Shown piece after piece: positions 16,946 to 23,386 of a stretch of 23,386 nucleotides of DNA. Source of the DNA: JAWXCH01 sp034440595 (GTDB taxonomy: Bacteria > Planctomycetota > Planctomycetia > Pirellulales > JALHPA01); the NCBI GenBank assembly GCA_034440595.1, contig JAWXCH010000462.1, forward strand, positions 1-23,386, read 5' to 3'. The notes under the pieces were generated by a model. That model did no database searches. It was given only the letters and a program-made list of their open reading frames with translations, and was not told the origin of the DNA. Both the position numbers and the translations under genes were made by a program. Position 1 is the first letter of the stretch. The number at the start of each line of letters is the position of its first letter.

Positions 16946-18871
16946 TTAGGATCGTACTTCCAACTCTTCCCACCGCACGTAGGCGGCGGCCAGTTCTTGA
17001 TCGATTTTCTCCAGGGCCAATTTTCCGCGGCTCAGTTGCTCGCCACTCTGTTGATAGTACCCCGGCTCGGCCATTGCGGCGTGCATCTCTTGCTGGCTCT
17101 GCTCGAGCGATGCAATGCGCTGCGGCAGCGCGGCCAGCTCCTGTTGCTCCTTGTAGCTCAGTTTGCGCGGTTTGTCTGCGGTGCGGGTGCCAGCAGTCGT
17201 AGAAACAGTGGTACCCGATGAAGTTTCCTGTTTGCTTGAAGAGGCGTCGCCGGCGCGCTCACTGGAGGATAAAGTCGGCTTTCTCTGACGTTGCCAATCG
17301 TCATACCCGCCGACGTATTCCTTGATGACGCCGTCTCCCTCAAACGCCAGCGTGCTGGTGACCACATTGTTCACAAACTCTCGGTCGTGACTCACCAGCA
17401 GCACTGTGCCGGTATACTCCACCAATAGCGACTCCAATAGATCCAGCGTTTCAATATCCAAGTCGTTCGTCGGTTCATCCAGCACCAGCACGTTGGACGG
17501 TTTAGTAAACAGCCGAGCCAACAGCAACCGATTCCGCTCTCCGCCAGAAAGAAACTTAACTAGACTGCGTGATTGCTCTGGCGGAAACAGAAAATCTTCC
17601 AGATAGCCGATGATGTGGCGGGATTTTCCCCCCACGGTTACTCGGTCGCTCCCGTCAGTGACATTCTCTAGCACGCTTTTGTTCTCATCCAACTGGGCGT
17701 GTAACTGGTCAAAGTACGCAATTTCCAGACGTGTGCCATGTTGAATCTCGCCGGCTTGCGGTTGCAACTCACCCAGCAATGTTCGCAGTAGCGTCGATTT
17801 GCCGGCACCATTGGGACCGAGAATGCCGAACTTGTCCCCGCGCGCAATACTGACGAAAAAATCGCGGATGACCGTGTGATCGCCAAACTGCACCGTGATA
17901 TTCTTGGCGTCAATGACCCTGCGGCCAGATCGCTCGGCATCCTGCGAGGCAATGCGTACATCCCCGGAGACTTCCCGCCTGGCTTGGCGTTGGCGGCGCA
18001 GTTCTTCTAGTGCCCGCACTCGCCCTTCGTTGCGCGTGCGACGTGCTTTGATACCGGTCCGAATCCACGTCTCTTCTAACGCCAATTTCTTATCAAACAG
18101 CGCATTCTGCTGGGCTTCGGCGTCCAAAGCGGCCTGCTTGCGAACCAGGTACGTCTCATGATCGCACGACCAACTGGTCAGCCGACCCCGATCGATTTCC
18201 AAAATACGGGTTGCCAATCGCCGCAAGAACATCCGATCGTGTGTGACAAATAGCACCGTTCCGTCGTAGCGCGCCAGAAACGATTCCAGCCATTCGATCG
18301 AATCGATATCCAGATGATTCGTCGGTTCGTCTAGCAGCAGCAGATCAGGTTGCAGCACCAGTGCCTTGGCCAATAGCACGCGGCGTTTCATCCCTGCCGA
18401 GAGCGAGGCGACTTCCGCGTCACCGCTCAGGCCCATCTGTTCGATCACGCGGTCAACACGATCCGACAGGTGCCAGCCCCCCTCACGCTCAAGAGTATGC
18501 TGCAAACGATCAAGCTCTTTTTGCCAGCGAGTGTTCGGATCTGCGGAATATGCCTGCACCACGTGATGATACTCAGTGACCAACAGCGACAGTTCTCCCA
18601 GCCCACGCGAGACCTCATCAAACACCGTGCCGGGCAGATCGCGCGGGACTTCTTGTACCAGCCGCGCTACGGTGGAACCTTGCTCGCGCGCGATCTCTCC
18701 ACGGTCAGGTACGATCTCCCCCAGCAGCAGCTTCATTAGCGTCGTCTTGCCAGCACCGTTGCGCCCCAAGAGACCAACGCGCTCACCGCGCTCGATCTGC
18801 AAGTTCGCATTTTCCAAAATGGGTGGCCCGCCGAAACTGACGGTCACGTCGTGTAGACTCAGTAAACCCAT
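16946..18871 (-). CDS. uup: ABC-F family ATPase, Uup type
   Basis: The product has 641 residues from ATG at 18871. It has two ATP-binding domains. The first has Walker A GRNGAGKT (36-43), signature LSAGM (157-161) and Walker B LLLLDEP (177-183). The second has Walker A GPNGAGKS (352-359), signature LSGGE (441-445) and Walker B LVLDEP (462-467). A charged linker typical of ABC-F proteins lies between them (about 250-310). The C-terminal part (about 560-641, LSYKEQQELAALPQRIASLE) is the coiled coil seen in Uup. There are no membrane helices. ABC-F proteins act on ribosomes, and Uup also affects DNA-related phenotypes. The frame extends upstream to 18958, but the promoter at 18914-18942 would lie inside that extension and the family starts at MGLLSLHDV, so the shorter form is chosen. 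Confidence 0.93.
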   Translation of the reverse strand: MGLLSLHDVTVSFGGPPILENANLQIERGERVGLLGRNGAGKTTLMKLLLGEIVPDRGEIAREQGSTVARLVQEVPRDLPGTVFDEVSRGLGELSLLVTEYHHVVQAYSADPNTRWQKELDRLQHTLEREGGWHLSDRVDRVIEQMGLSGDAEVASLSAGMKRRVLLAKALVLQPDLLLLDEPTNHLDIDSIEWLESFLARYDGTVLFVTHDRMFLRRLATRILEIDRGRLTSWSCDHETYLVRKQAALDAEAQQNALFDKKLALEETWIRTGIKARRTRNEGRVRALEELRRQRQARREVSGDVRIASQDAERSGRRVIDAKNITVQFGDHTVIRDFFVSIARGDKFGILGPNGAGKSTLLRTLLGELQPQAGEIQHGTRLEIAYFDQLHAQLDENKSVLENVTDGSDRVTVGGKSRHIIGYLEDFLFPPEQSRSLVKFLSGGERNRLLLARLFTKPSNVLVLDEPTNDLDIETLDLLESLLVEYTGTVLLVSHDREFVNNVVTSTLAFEGDGVIKEYVGGYDDWQRQRKPTLSSSERAGDASSSKQETSSGTTVSTTAGTRTADKPRKLSYKEQQELAALPQRIASLEQSQQEMHAAMAEPGYYQQSGEQLSRGKLALEKIDQELAAAYVRWEELEVRS

Positions 18872-18913
18872 GATCGCCTGCAACACTTGGAACAAACTAA
18901 AAAACCAATGTCC

Positions 18914-18942
18914 TTTATAGGTTGCACACCCCTGCTGAACAA
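18914..18942 (-). promoter_or_regulatory. Sigma70-like promoter for the ABC-F gene
   Basis: On the minus strand a TTGTTC (18942-18937) and a TATAAA (18919-18914) are separated by 17 bases, placing the transcript start near 18907 and giving a leader of about 36 bases before ATG 18871. The -10 is good and the -35 moderate. An 8-base palindrome TGCATGCA (18950-18957) sits between this promoter and the divergent one. Confidence 0.5.
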
Positions 18943-18982
18943 CGCCTGATGCATGCACGGTCGATCGTAAAGGGCGTGGTCC

Positions 18983-19012
18983 CTGACAGATCGCAGCATA
19001 GGTCGTTACAAT
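18983..19012 (+). promoter_or_regulatory. Sigma70-like promoter for the prolyl oligopeptidase gene
   Basis: CTGACA (18983-18988) and TACAAT (19007-19012) each match five of six consensus bases, with an 18-base spacer. The transcript would start near 19019, about 50 bases before the ATG at 19070, which has AGGGAGGA at 19058-19065 as ribosome binding site. Confidence 0.55.
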
Positions 19013-19069
19013 ACAGACACGATTACGGGTAGGCTGGTAAAGGATTCTCGCTCAATCAGGGAGGACTGT

Positions 19070-21259
19070 ATGATTCGATTGTCGGTGTTGCTGGGCATTG
19101 TTTTCTGCCTGGGAGTTCTCGGCTGCCGGCCGCCACAGCAGCCTTCTCAGGCCGCCTCCTCTTCCGCTGCTTCTTCATCCACTGGCACAATCGTATCTCC
19201 GAGCATGAATCAAGCATTGAATTACCCTCCCACAGAGCGTGGCACGCAGGTCGACAACTATCACGGGCAGCAGGTGGCCGATCCCTGGCGTTGGCTGGAG
19301 GAACCAGACAGCCCTGCAACACGCGCCTGGATCGAGGCACAAAATGCGTTGACGCAGGCGTTTCTGGCAAAAATTCCCGAGCGGGAGAAACTGCGAACTC
19401 GCCTCACAGAATTGTGGAATCACGAACGTTTCGGACTGCCTCGCAAGGTGCAGTCGCAGTACTTCTACTCGCGCAACGACGGCCTGCAGAATCAAAGTGT
19501 ATTGCTCGTCGCCGATTCGCTCGATGGCACACCACGTGTGCTGCTCGATCCCAACACCATGTCTGAAGATGGCACGGTATCTCTAGTTGGCACAGCGATT
19601 AGTGATAACGCCAAATACATCGCGTACGGCCTGGCCAAGGGTGGTTCGGACTGGAACGAATGGTACGTCCGCGATGTTGAAACCGGCAAAGATACCGAGG
19701 ACCATTTGAAATGGATCAAATTCTCTGGGGCCAGTTGGACCAACGACAACGCTGGCTTTTACTACAGCCGTTTCAATGAGCCGGCCCCCGGAGCTGCGCT
19801 GACCGAGGCTAACTACTACAAGAAGCTCTATTATCACAAACTGGGTGAAGATCAGTCGCAGGATCGACTCGTCTATGATCGCAAGGACGAAAAAGAGTGG
19901 TCCTTTTCGCCAGTGGTGACGGAAGATGGCTGCTACCTGGTCATTTACGTCAGTAAGGGAACCAAACGCGAGAACCAGATTTTCTTGCAGGATTTGCAAA
20001 CTCCCGATGCGCCGGTAACAGAATTGATCAGTGGCTTTGACGCCAGCTACGGCTTCTTGGGAAACGACGGGACGAAGTTCTATTTTCAGACCGACAACAG
20101 AGCACCGCTCGGGCGTGTGATCGCCCTGGATATTACCAAGCCAGAGCAAGCGAACTGGACAGAGCTGGTTCCCGAGTCCAAAATGCCGCTCGAGAGTGTT
20201 TCTCTGGTAGGAGACCAGTTCTTCGCGGTGTACCTGAAGGATGCTGCTTCGCAGGTCCGTACTTTTGCGCTGGATGGTACGCCGACCGGCGAGATCGCGC
20301 TGCCCGGCATCGGCAGTGCCGGTGGTTTTGGCGGTCGCCGCGATCAGACAGAAACCTTTTACGCCTTCAGCAGCTACACCAGTCCGACGACGCTTTATCG
20401 TTACGACATTCCTACAAAAGAGAGCACTGTCTTTCGCAAGCCCAAAGTTCCGTTTGAGTCGGATCAGTACGAAACAAAGCAACTGTTCGCCACCAGTAAG
20501 GATGGCACCCGCGTCCCGATCTTTGTCAGTCATAAAAAGGGCCTGAAGCTGGACGGCAACAATCCAACGCTGCTCTATGCCTACGGCGGTTTTGGTATTT
20601 CGCTCACCCCTGGTTTTGACACGCGCAGTGCCGTTTGGATGGAGCAGGGGGGTGTTTATGCCGTGGCCAATTTGCGTGGCGGTGCGGAATATGGTGTTCC
20701 CTGGCACGAAGCTGGTCAGAAGCTGAGCAAGCAAAATGTCTTTGATGATTTCATCGCCGCGGCCGAGCATCTCATCGCAGAAAAATACACCAGTTCCAAT
20801 CGTCTCGGCATCGCCGGGCGGAGTAACGGCGGGCTATTGGTCGGTGCAGTCATGACACAGAGGCCAGAACTATTTGGTGCCGCCCTCCCCGGCGTCGGCG
20901 TGATGGATATGCTCCGCTTCCACAAGTTCACCATCGGCTGGGCCTGGGTCTCCGAATACGGTATCGCCGATAACCCAGAAGAGTTCGCGGCATTGTTGAA
21001 ATACTCGCCACTGCACAATATCAGGCCGGGGACAGCCTACCCGGCAACGTTCATTGTCACCGCCGATCACGACGACCGAGTGGTTCCTGCGCACAGTTTC
21101 AAATTCGCCGCCGAGCTACAGGCCGCTCAAGGAGGCCCAGCGCCCATCCTGATCCGTATCGAGACCAAAGCCGGCCACGGCATGGGCATGGCGCTGTCGA
21201 AGAAGATCGATGAAACGACCGATGAGTTGAGCTTCCTTTGGAATGCGATCGGTTTGTAG
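19070..21259 (+). CDS. Prolyl oligopeptidase family (S9A) lipoprotein
   Basis: The product has 729 residues. The N-terminus is a lipoprotein signal with lipobox LGVLGC (lipidated C19), followed by a Gln/Ser/Ala linker, so it is probably membrane-anchored outside the cytoplasm. The conserved start of the family is present (YPPTERGTQVDNYHG, then DPWRWLEEPDS). The beta-propeller region spans about 110-480 and the hydrolase domain lies near both ends of the chain. The triad is S585 (GRSNGGLL), D668 (ADHDDRVVP) and H703 (KAGHGMG); R670 after the Asp matches the residue that holds the peptide carboxylate in the family. It should cleave short peptides after proline. The length is usual for the family. 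Start set by a strong ribosome binding site; own promoter upstream. Confidence 0.95.
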   Translation: MIRLSVLLGIVFCLGVLGCRPPQQPSQAASSSAASSSTGTIVSPSMNQALNYPPTERGTQVDNYHGQQVADPWRWLEEPDSPATRAWIEAQNALTQAFLAKIPEREKLRTRLTELWNHERFGLPRKVQSQYFYSRNDGLQNQSVLLVADSLDGTPRVLLDPNTMSEDGTVSLVGTAISDNAKYIAYGLAKGGSDWNEWYVRDVETGKDTEDHLKWIKFSGASWTNDNAGFYYSRFNEPAPGAALTEANYYKKLYYHKLGEDQSQDRLVYDRKDEKEWSFSPVVTEDGCYLVIYVSKGTKRENQIFLQDLQTPDAPVTELISGFDASYGFLGNDGTKFYFQTDNRAPLGRVIALDITKPEQANWTELVPESKMPLESVSLVGDQFFAVYLKDAASQVRTFALDGTPTGEIALPGIGSAGGFGGRRDQTETFYAFSSYTSPTTLYRYDIPTKESTVFRKPKVPFESDQYETKQLFATSKDGTRVPIFVSHKKGLKLDGNNPTLLYAYGGFGISLTPGFDTRSAVWMEQGGVYAVANLRGGAEYGVPWHEAGQKLSKQNVFDDFIAAAEHLIAEKYTSSNRLGIAGRSNGGLLVGAVMTQRPELFGAALPGVGVMDMLRFHKFTIGWAWVSEYGIADNPEEFAALLKYSPLHNIRPGTAYPATFIVTADHDDRVVPAHSFKFAAELQAAQGGPAPILIRIETKAGHGMGMALSKKIDETTDELSFLWNAIGL

Positions 21260-21398
21260 GGTTTGTGCAACGCACCAAGCACTTCATTTGAGCTTGTACA
21301 TCGCTTCGCATCAGTTCCAGAAAAATGGTTGCAGTATAATAATCCGGTGCGTGGAACGAACCAAGAACTACGCAAGACTCTGTGAGATGTTAACCACG

Positions 21399-21417
21399 AC
21401 GCGCCAGCGGAGCGCGT
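21399..21417. repeat. GC-rich hairpin in the convergent intergenic region
   Basis: ACGCGC (21399-21404) pairs with GCGCGT (21412-21417) around a 7-base loop. It lies about 30 bases before the larger palindromic element. Upstream, a TATAAT (21335-21340) has no convincing -35, and no gene follows it on the plus strand. I see nothing else in 21260-21398. Confidence 0.4.
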
Positions 21418-21440
21418 GAATTCCAATGTGACTCGAATTC

Positions 21441-21490
21441 ATCACCTCCCGCTTGCGGGAGAGGTCGTCGCCCCAGCGACGGGTGAGGAT
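21441..21490. repeat. Clover-like palindromic element, probable dispersed repeat
   Basis: Two adjacent hairpins are enclosed by a short outer stem. Hairpin one: CTCCCGC (21446-21452) with GCGGGAG (21455-21461). Hairpin two: CGTCGC (21466-21471) with GCGACG (21476-21481). Outer arms TCAC (21442-21445) and GTGA (21483-21486). Sequences of this type (CTCCCGCTTGCGGGAG with a neighbouring GGGTGAGG) recur in intergenic regions of many bacteria, so it may be a REP-like element. Only one copy is visible in this window. Confidence 0.6.
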
Positions 21491-21513
21491 ACCTTCAACT
21501 ACTCACCCGTTTT
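21479..21513 (+). terminator. Terminator-like stem-loop downstream of the prolyl oligopeptidase gene
   Basis: ACGGGTGAG (21479-21487) pairs perfectly with CTCACCCGT (21502-21510) around a 14-base loop, and a run of four T starts at 21510. The stem uses bases of the preceding clover-like element, so the two folds exclude each other. It lies about 220 bases after the stop, rather far for a dedicated terminator. It would also separate the convergent genes. Confidence 0.45.
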
Positions 21514-21542
21514 ACTCTCACAATGCGAGTCGATGTTCGCTG

Positions 21543-21941
21543 CTACTTATCCGGCTCCACGGCGTCCCTACTCGGCGCGTTATTATCCGCTGCATCGTCA
21601 TCCGACCGAACGCGATCGGCCAAAAACCAGGCAATCAAGATAGGTACGCTAATGACCGCCAGTACCGGTGGTCCCCAAAACAACAGGAGTGGGAATGAGC
21701 CAAAGAGCTCCTTACCCTGTATGACCGTTTGATAGATGACCCATTGTATTGCAAAAACGGCTGAACCGACTAAATATCCATTCAGGCAATCGAGTCGAAA
21801 ATGGTAAGTGGCCAGAAACGTCATGGCGCATGGAGCCGCGACGAGCTTCACTGCATCACTGACGTTAGGCGAGGTCAGTAATCCCACCGGTATCGCAATC
21901 AACGCGATTGTTAAGAACAAATCGGAAAGCGAGTATCCCAT
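21543..21941 (-). CDS. Small integral membrane protein
   Basis: The product has 132 residues. About four hydrophobic helices (near 7-25, 28-46, 54-72 and 82-107) are followed by an acidic, Asp/Ala-rich cytoplasmic-type tail (RSDDDAADNNAPSRD). No family is recognised. It lies 54 bases downstream of the M28 peptidase gene on the same strand and may be cotranscribed with it. No clear ribosome binding site precedes the ATG at 21941. The codon pattern and hydrophobic layout make it a probable true gene. Confidence 0.65.
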   Translation of the reverse strand: MGYSLSDLFLTIALIAIPVGLLTSPNVSDAVKLVAAPCAMTFLATYHFRLDCLNGYLVGSAVFAIQWVIYQTVIQGKELFGSFPLLLFWGPPVLAVISVPILIAWFLADRVRSDDDAADNNAPSRDAVEPDK

Positions 21942-21995
21942 TTAATTCACTGCTTAGCTTAGGAGGAGGCCAGGCAATGCCGTCCGCAGGATTCA

Positions 21996-23386
21996 CTACG
22001 GATTGTTCGACTCTGCTGGCGATGGATCCTTAACCGCAGCCGGCACCAACGGTTTAACAGTCACCTCGCGAATCCTCCCCCCTGACTCCACCACCATTTC
22101 TAGCGGCGCATCGGATTGCAGCAGCTTTCCAAAGCTATGTGCTCCCGTGACCTTCTCGCCATTGACCTCGTACACACGGTCGAGAACGCGCAAACCCCCC
22201 GTGGCCGCGGGTGAACCGGGAAATACGCGAGTGACCATGACGGCATCCGGCTCGGCTGCGTCGCCTCGCCAGCTTAGCCCCACGTGCACCGGCTGCCCGT
22301 TCAATGTTACCGTCGCTGTGCGCGGTTCCTTTTCCTCCCCTCGCAGATATTGGATTTGCGCCGGGTTCTTCGTCGCCAGAATCAGCGACACCAGGTCCAT
22401 ATCAGGATTGACTTCGTTCCCGTTGAAGTCCACGATGCGGTCCCCTTGACGCAATCCGGCCTTCCAAGCCGGAGAGTTGTATGTCACAGAACTTAAACGC
22501 AAGCCTGCTTGGTCACTTTTTTCGATTGACCATTTTACTCCCAGCCGCGACGGTGCCGCCGCAAGGGGCACTTCGATTTGATGTCGCGTATAGTTACTTT
22601 CCTGACGCGACGCGGCCCGCAGCTTGCGCGGCATTTCTCGCTCATCTTCAGCCAGCAACACGTTGAAATAGAGCCTGGCTACCCGCTGGATCCCCTCCAG
22701 ATTCAGCAAGGGAAGATCGTCGCTCGGCCGGTGGTAGTCCGCGTGCTTGCCCGTGAATAGCATCAGCGTGGGTATGCCTGCTTTGTGCAACGTGTAATCA
22801 TCGCTGTCGGGATCCATGTCCCAGTCGAAGTCCATTTTCAGATCCGCCGCGCGGTTCTGCATGGTCAGCAGCCGCCGTAAGCCAGTCGAAGTCCGGATGC
22901 CAAACACCTCGATACGATTGCCGCGCAAGCGACCAATCATGTCTATGTTAAACGCCAGATCAATTTGACTGAGTGGTACTGTCGGTTGGCGAACCCAGTG
23001 CTTTGAACCGTACAAACCGTTTTCTTCATTGTCCCACAGCACGAACAGAATCGAATGTCGCAGCGGTTGCGGCAGCTTGGTAACCGCTTTGGCAATCTCC
23101 AGCACGCCTGCCACGCCGCTGGCGTTATCGTCGGCCCCGTTGTGAATGTACCCGATCGGGCCGTTGCTATTTTCGCGCGTTCCGTAGCCAACATGATCGT
23201 AATGGGCACCGACCAATATATATCGCTGCGCCGCGCCGGTCTCGCTGCCACGATACAGGCCCAGAATATTTCGACAGTTGCCGTTGAACGGCTGGAAGTA
23301 AGTCCCCCTCGTACCGGCGGGTTGCAGTTTTAACTTTTGAAACTGATCGGCCAGATAGATACCAGCAGCGCGACCCCCTCGCGTCC
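21996..23386 (-). CDS. M28 family zinc peptidase with two C-terminal PDZ domains (5' end outside window)
   Basis: The frame stays open to the window edge, where it reads AGIYLADQFQKLKLQPAG and then FNGNCRNILGLYRG, the usual lead-in to an M28 domain, so the start lies beyond base 23386. Visible metal-site motifs in order: VGAHYDH, NGADDNASG, WDNEENG, NIDMIG and DYHRPSDD, all complete. M28 peptidases bind two zinc ions and usually act as aminopeptidases. After a short linker come two PDZ domains (22050-22560; SPAWKAGLRQGDRIVDFNG and SPAATGGLRVLDRVYEVNG). The product is expected outside the cytoplasmic membrane, although its signal peptide is not visible. Confidence 0.93.
   Translation of the reverse strand, partial: TRGGRAAGIYLADQFQKLKLQPAGTRGTYFQPFNGNCRNILGLYRGSETGAAQRYILVGAHYDHVGYGTRENSNGPIGYIHNGADDNASGVAGVLEIAKAVTKLPQPLRHSILFVLWDNEENGLYGSKHWVRQPTVPLSQIDLAFNIDMIGRLRGNRIEVFGIRTSTGLRRLLTMQNRAADLKMDFDWDMDPDSDDYTLHKAGIPTLMLFTGKHADYHRPSDDLPLLNLEGIQRVARLYFNVLLAEDEREMPRKLRAASRQESNYTRHQIEVPLAAAPSRLGVKWSIEKSDQAGLRLSSVTYNSPAWKAGLRQGDRIVDFNGNEVNPDMDLVSLILATKNPAQIQYLRGEEKEPRTATVTLNGQPVHVGLSWRGDAAEPDAVMVTRVFPGSPAATGGLRVLDRVYEVNGEKVTGAHSFGKLLQSDAPLEMVVESGGRIREVTVKPLVPAAVKDPSPAESNNP

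Noticed and set aside
18872..18958. 29-residue N-terminal extension of the ABC-F protein
   Set aside because: It would include the predicted promoter and does not fit the family start; the ATG at 18871 begins with the conserved MGLLSLHDV.
19583..20770. 395-codon minus-strand frame opposite the prolyl oligopeptidase
   Set aside because: The plus strand encodes a complete S9A enzyme with triad; the reverse frame is a codon-bias artefact.
21441..21490. CRISPR-like repeat
   Set aside because: Only one copy with no regular spacer spacing; it folds as a clover-like palindrome instead.
21416..21732. Short plus-strand frames across the intergenic palindromes and the end of the small membrane gene
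   Set aside because: They run through repeat hairpins and overlap a better minus-strand gene; no ribosome binding site or domain.

Overview
The window looks like chromosomal DNA from a planctomycete, most likely of the Pirellulaceae/Pirellulales type. This is a judgement from family content. There is a BatA/von Willebrand-type membrane gene set followed by very large coiled-coil envelope proteins with Lys/Asp/Ser/Gly low-complexity tracts. There is also an NPCBM-type domain and HtrA-like proteins of the planctomycete style. No rRNA, tRNA, CRISPR array or insertion sequence was seen.

Positions 1-16565 (plus strand) form one long co-directional block. It opens with the C-terminal part of a BatA-like membrane protein and a VWA membrane protein whose reading frame is broken by a single in-frame TAG at 2877. 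Next come a large three-helix membrane protein with coiled coils, a secreted coiled-coil protein with a long K/D/S/G tract, a secreted poly-Ser/Gly-Lys protein and a secreted protein ending in an NPCBM/NEW2-like domain. Three tandem HtrA-like proteins follow, then a small membrane protein. TAATG and 4-base overlaps tie several of these together (951, 11128, 13062). Only the first HtrA-like protein keeps the His/Asp/Ser triad. The second and third have lost all three residues, and the third is fused to an alpha/beta-hydrolase-like domain whose nucleophile position is Glu. I regard this trio, one protease plus two apparent pseudoproteases coupled to an NPCBM protein and a VWA/coiled-coil set, as the best candidate here for an undescribed envelope system.

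Positions 16587-18871 (minus strand) hold an ABC-F ATPase of Uup type followed by a small DUF971 protein. A divergent promoter region (18872-19069) separates this pair from a plus-strand prolyl oligopeptidase lipoprotein (19070-21259).

Positions 21260-21542 are a convergent intergenic region carrying several hairpins: a palindromic clover-like element and a terminator-like stem. Positions 21543-23386 (minus strand) hold a small membrane protein and, upstream of it, an M28 zinc peptidase with two C-terminal PDZ domains. The 5' end of the M28 gene lies beyond the window.
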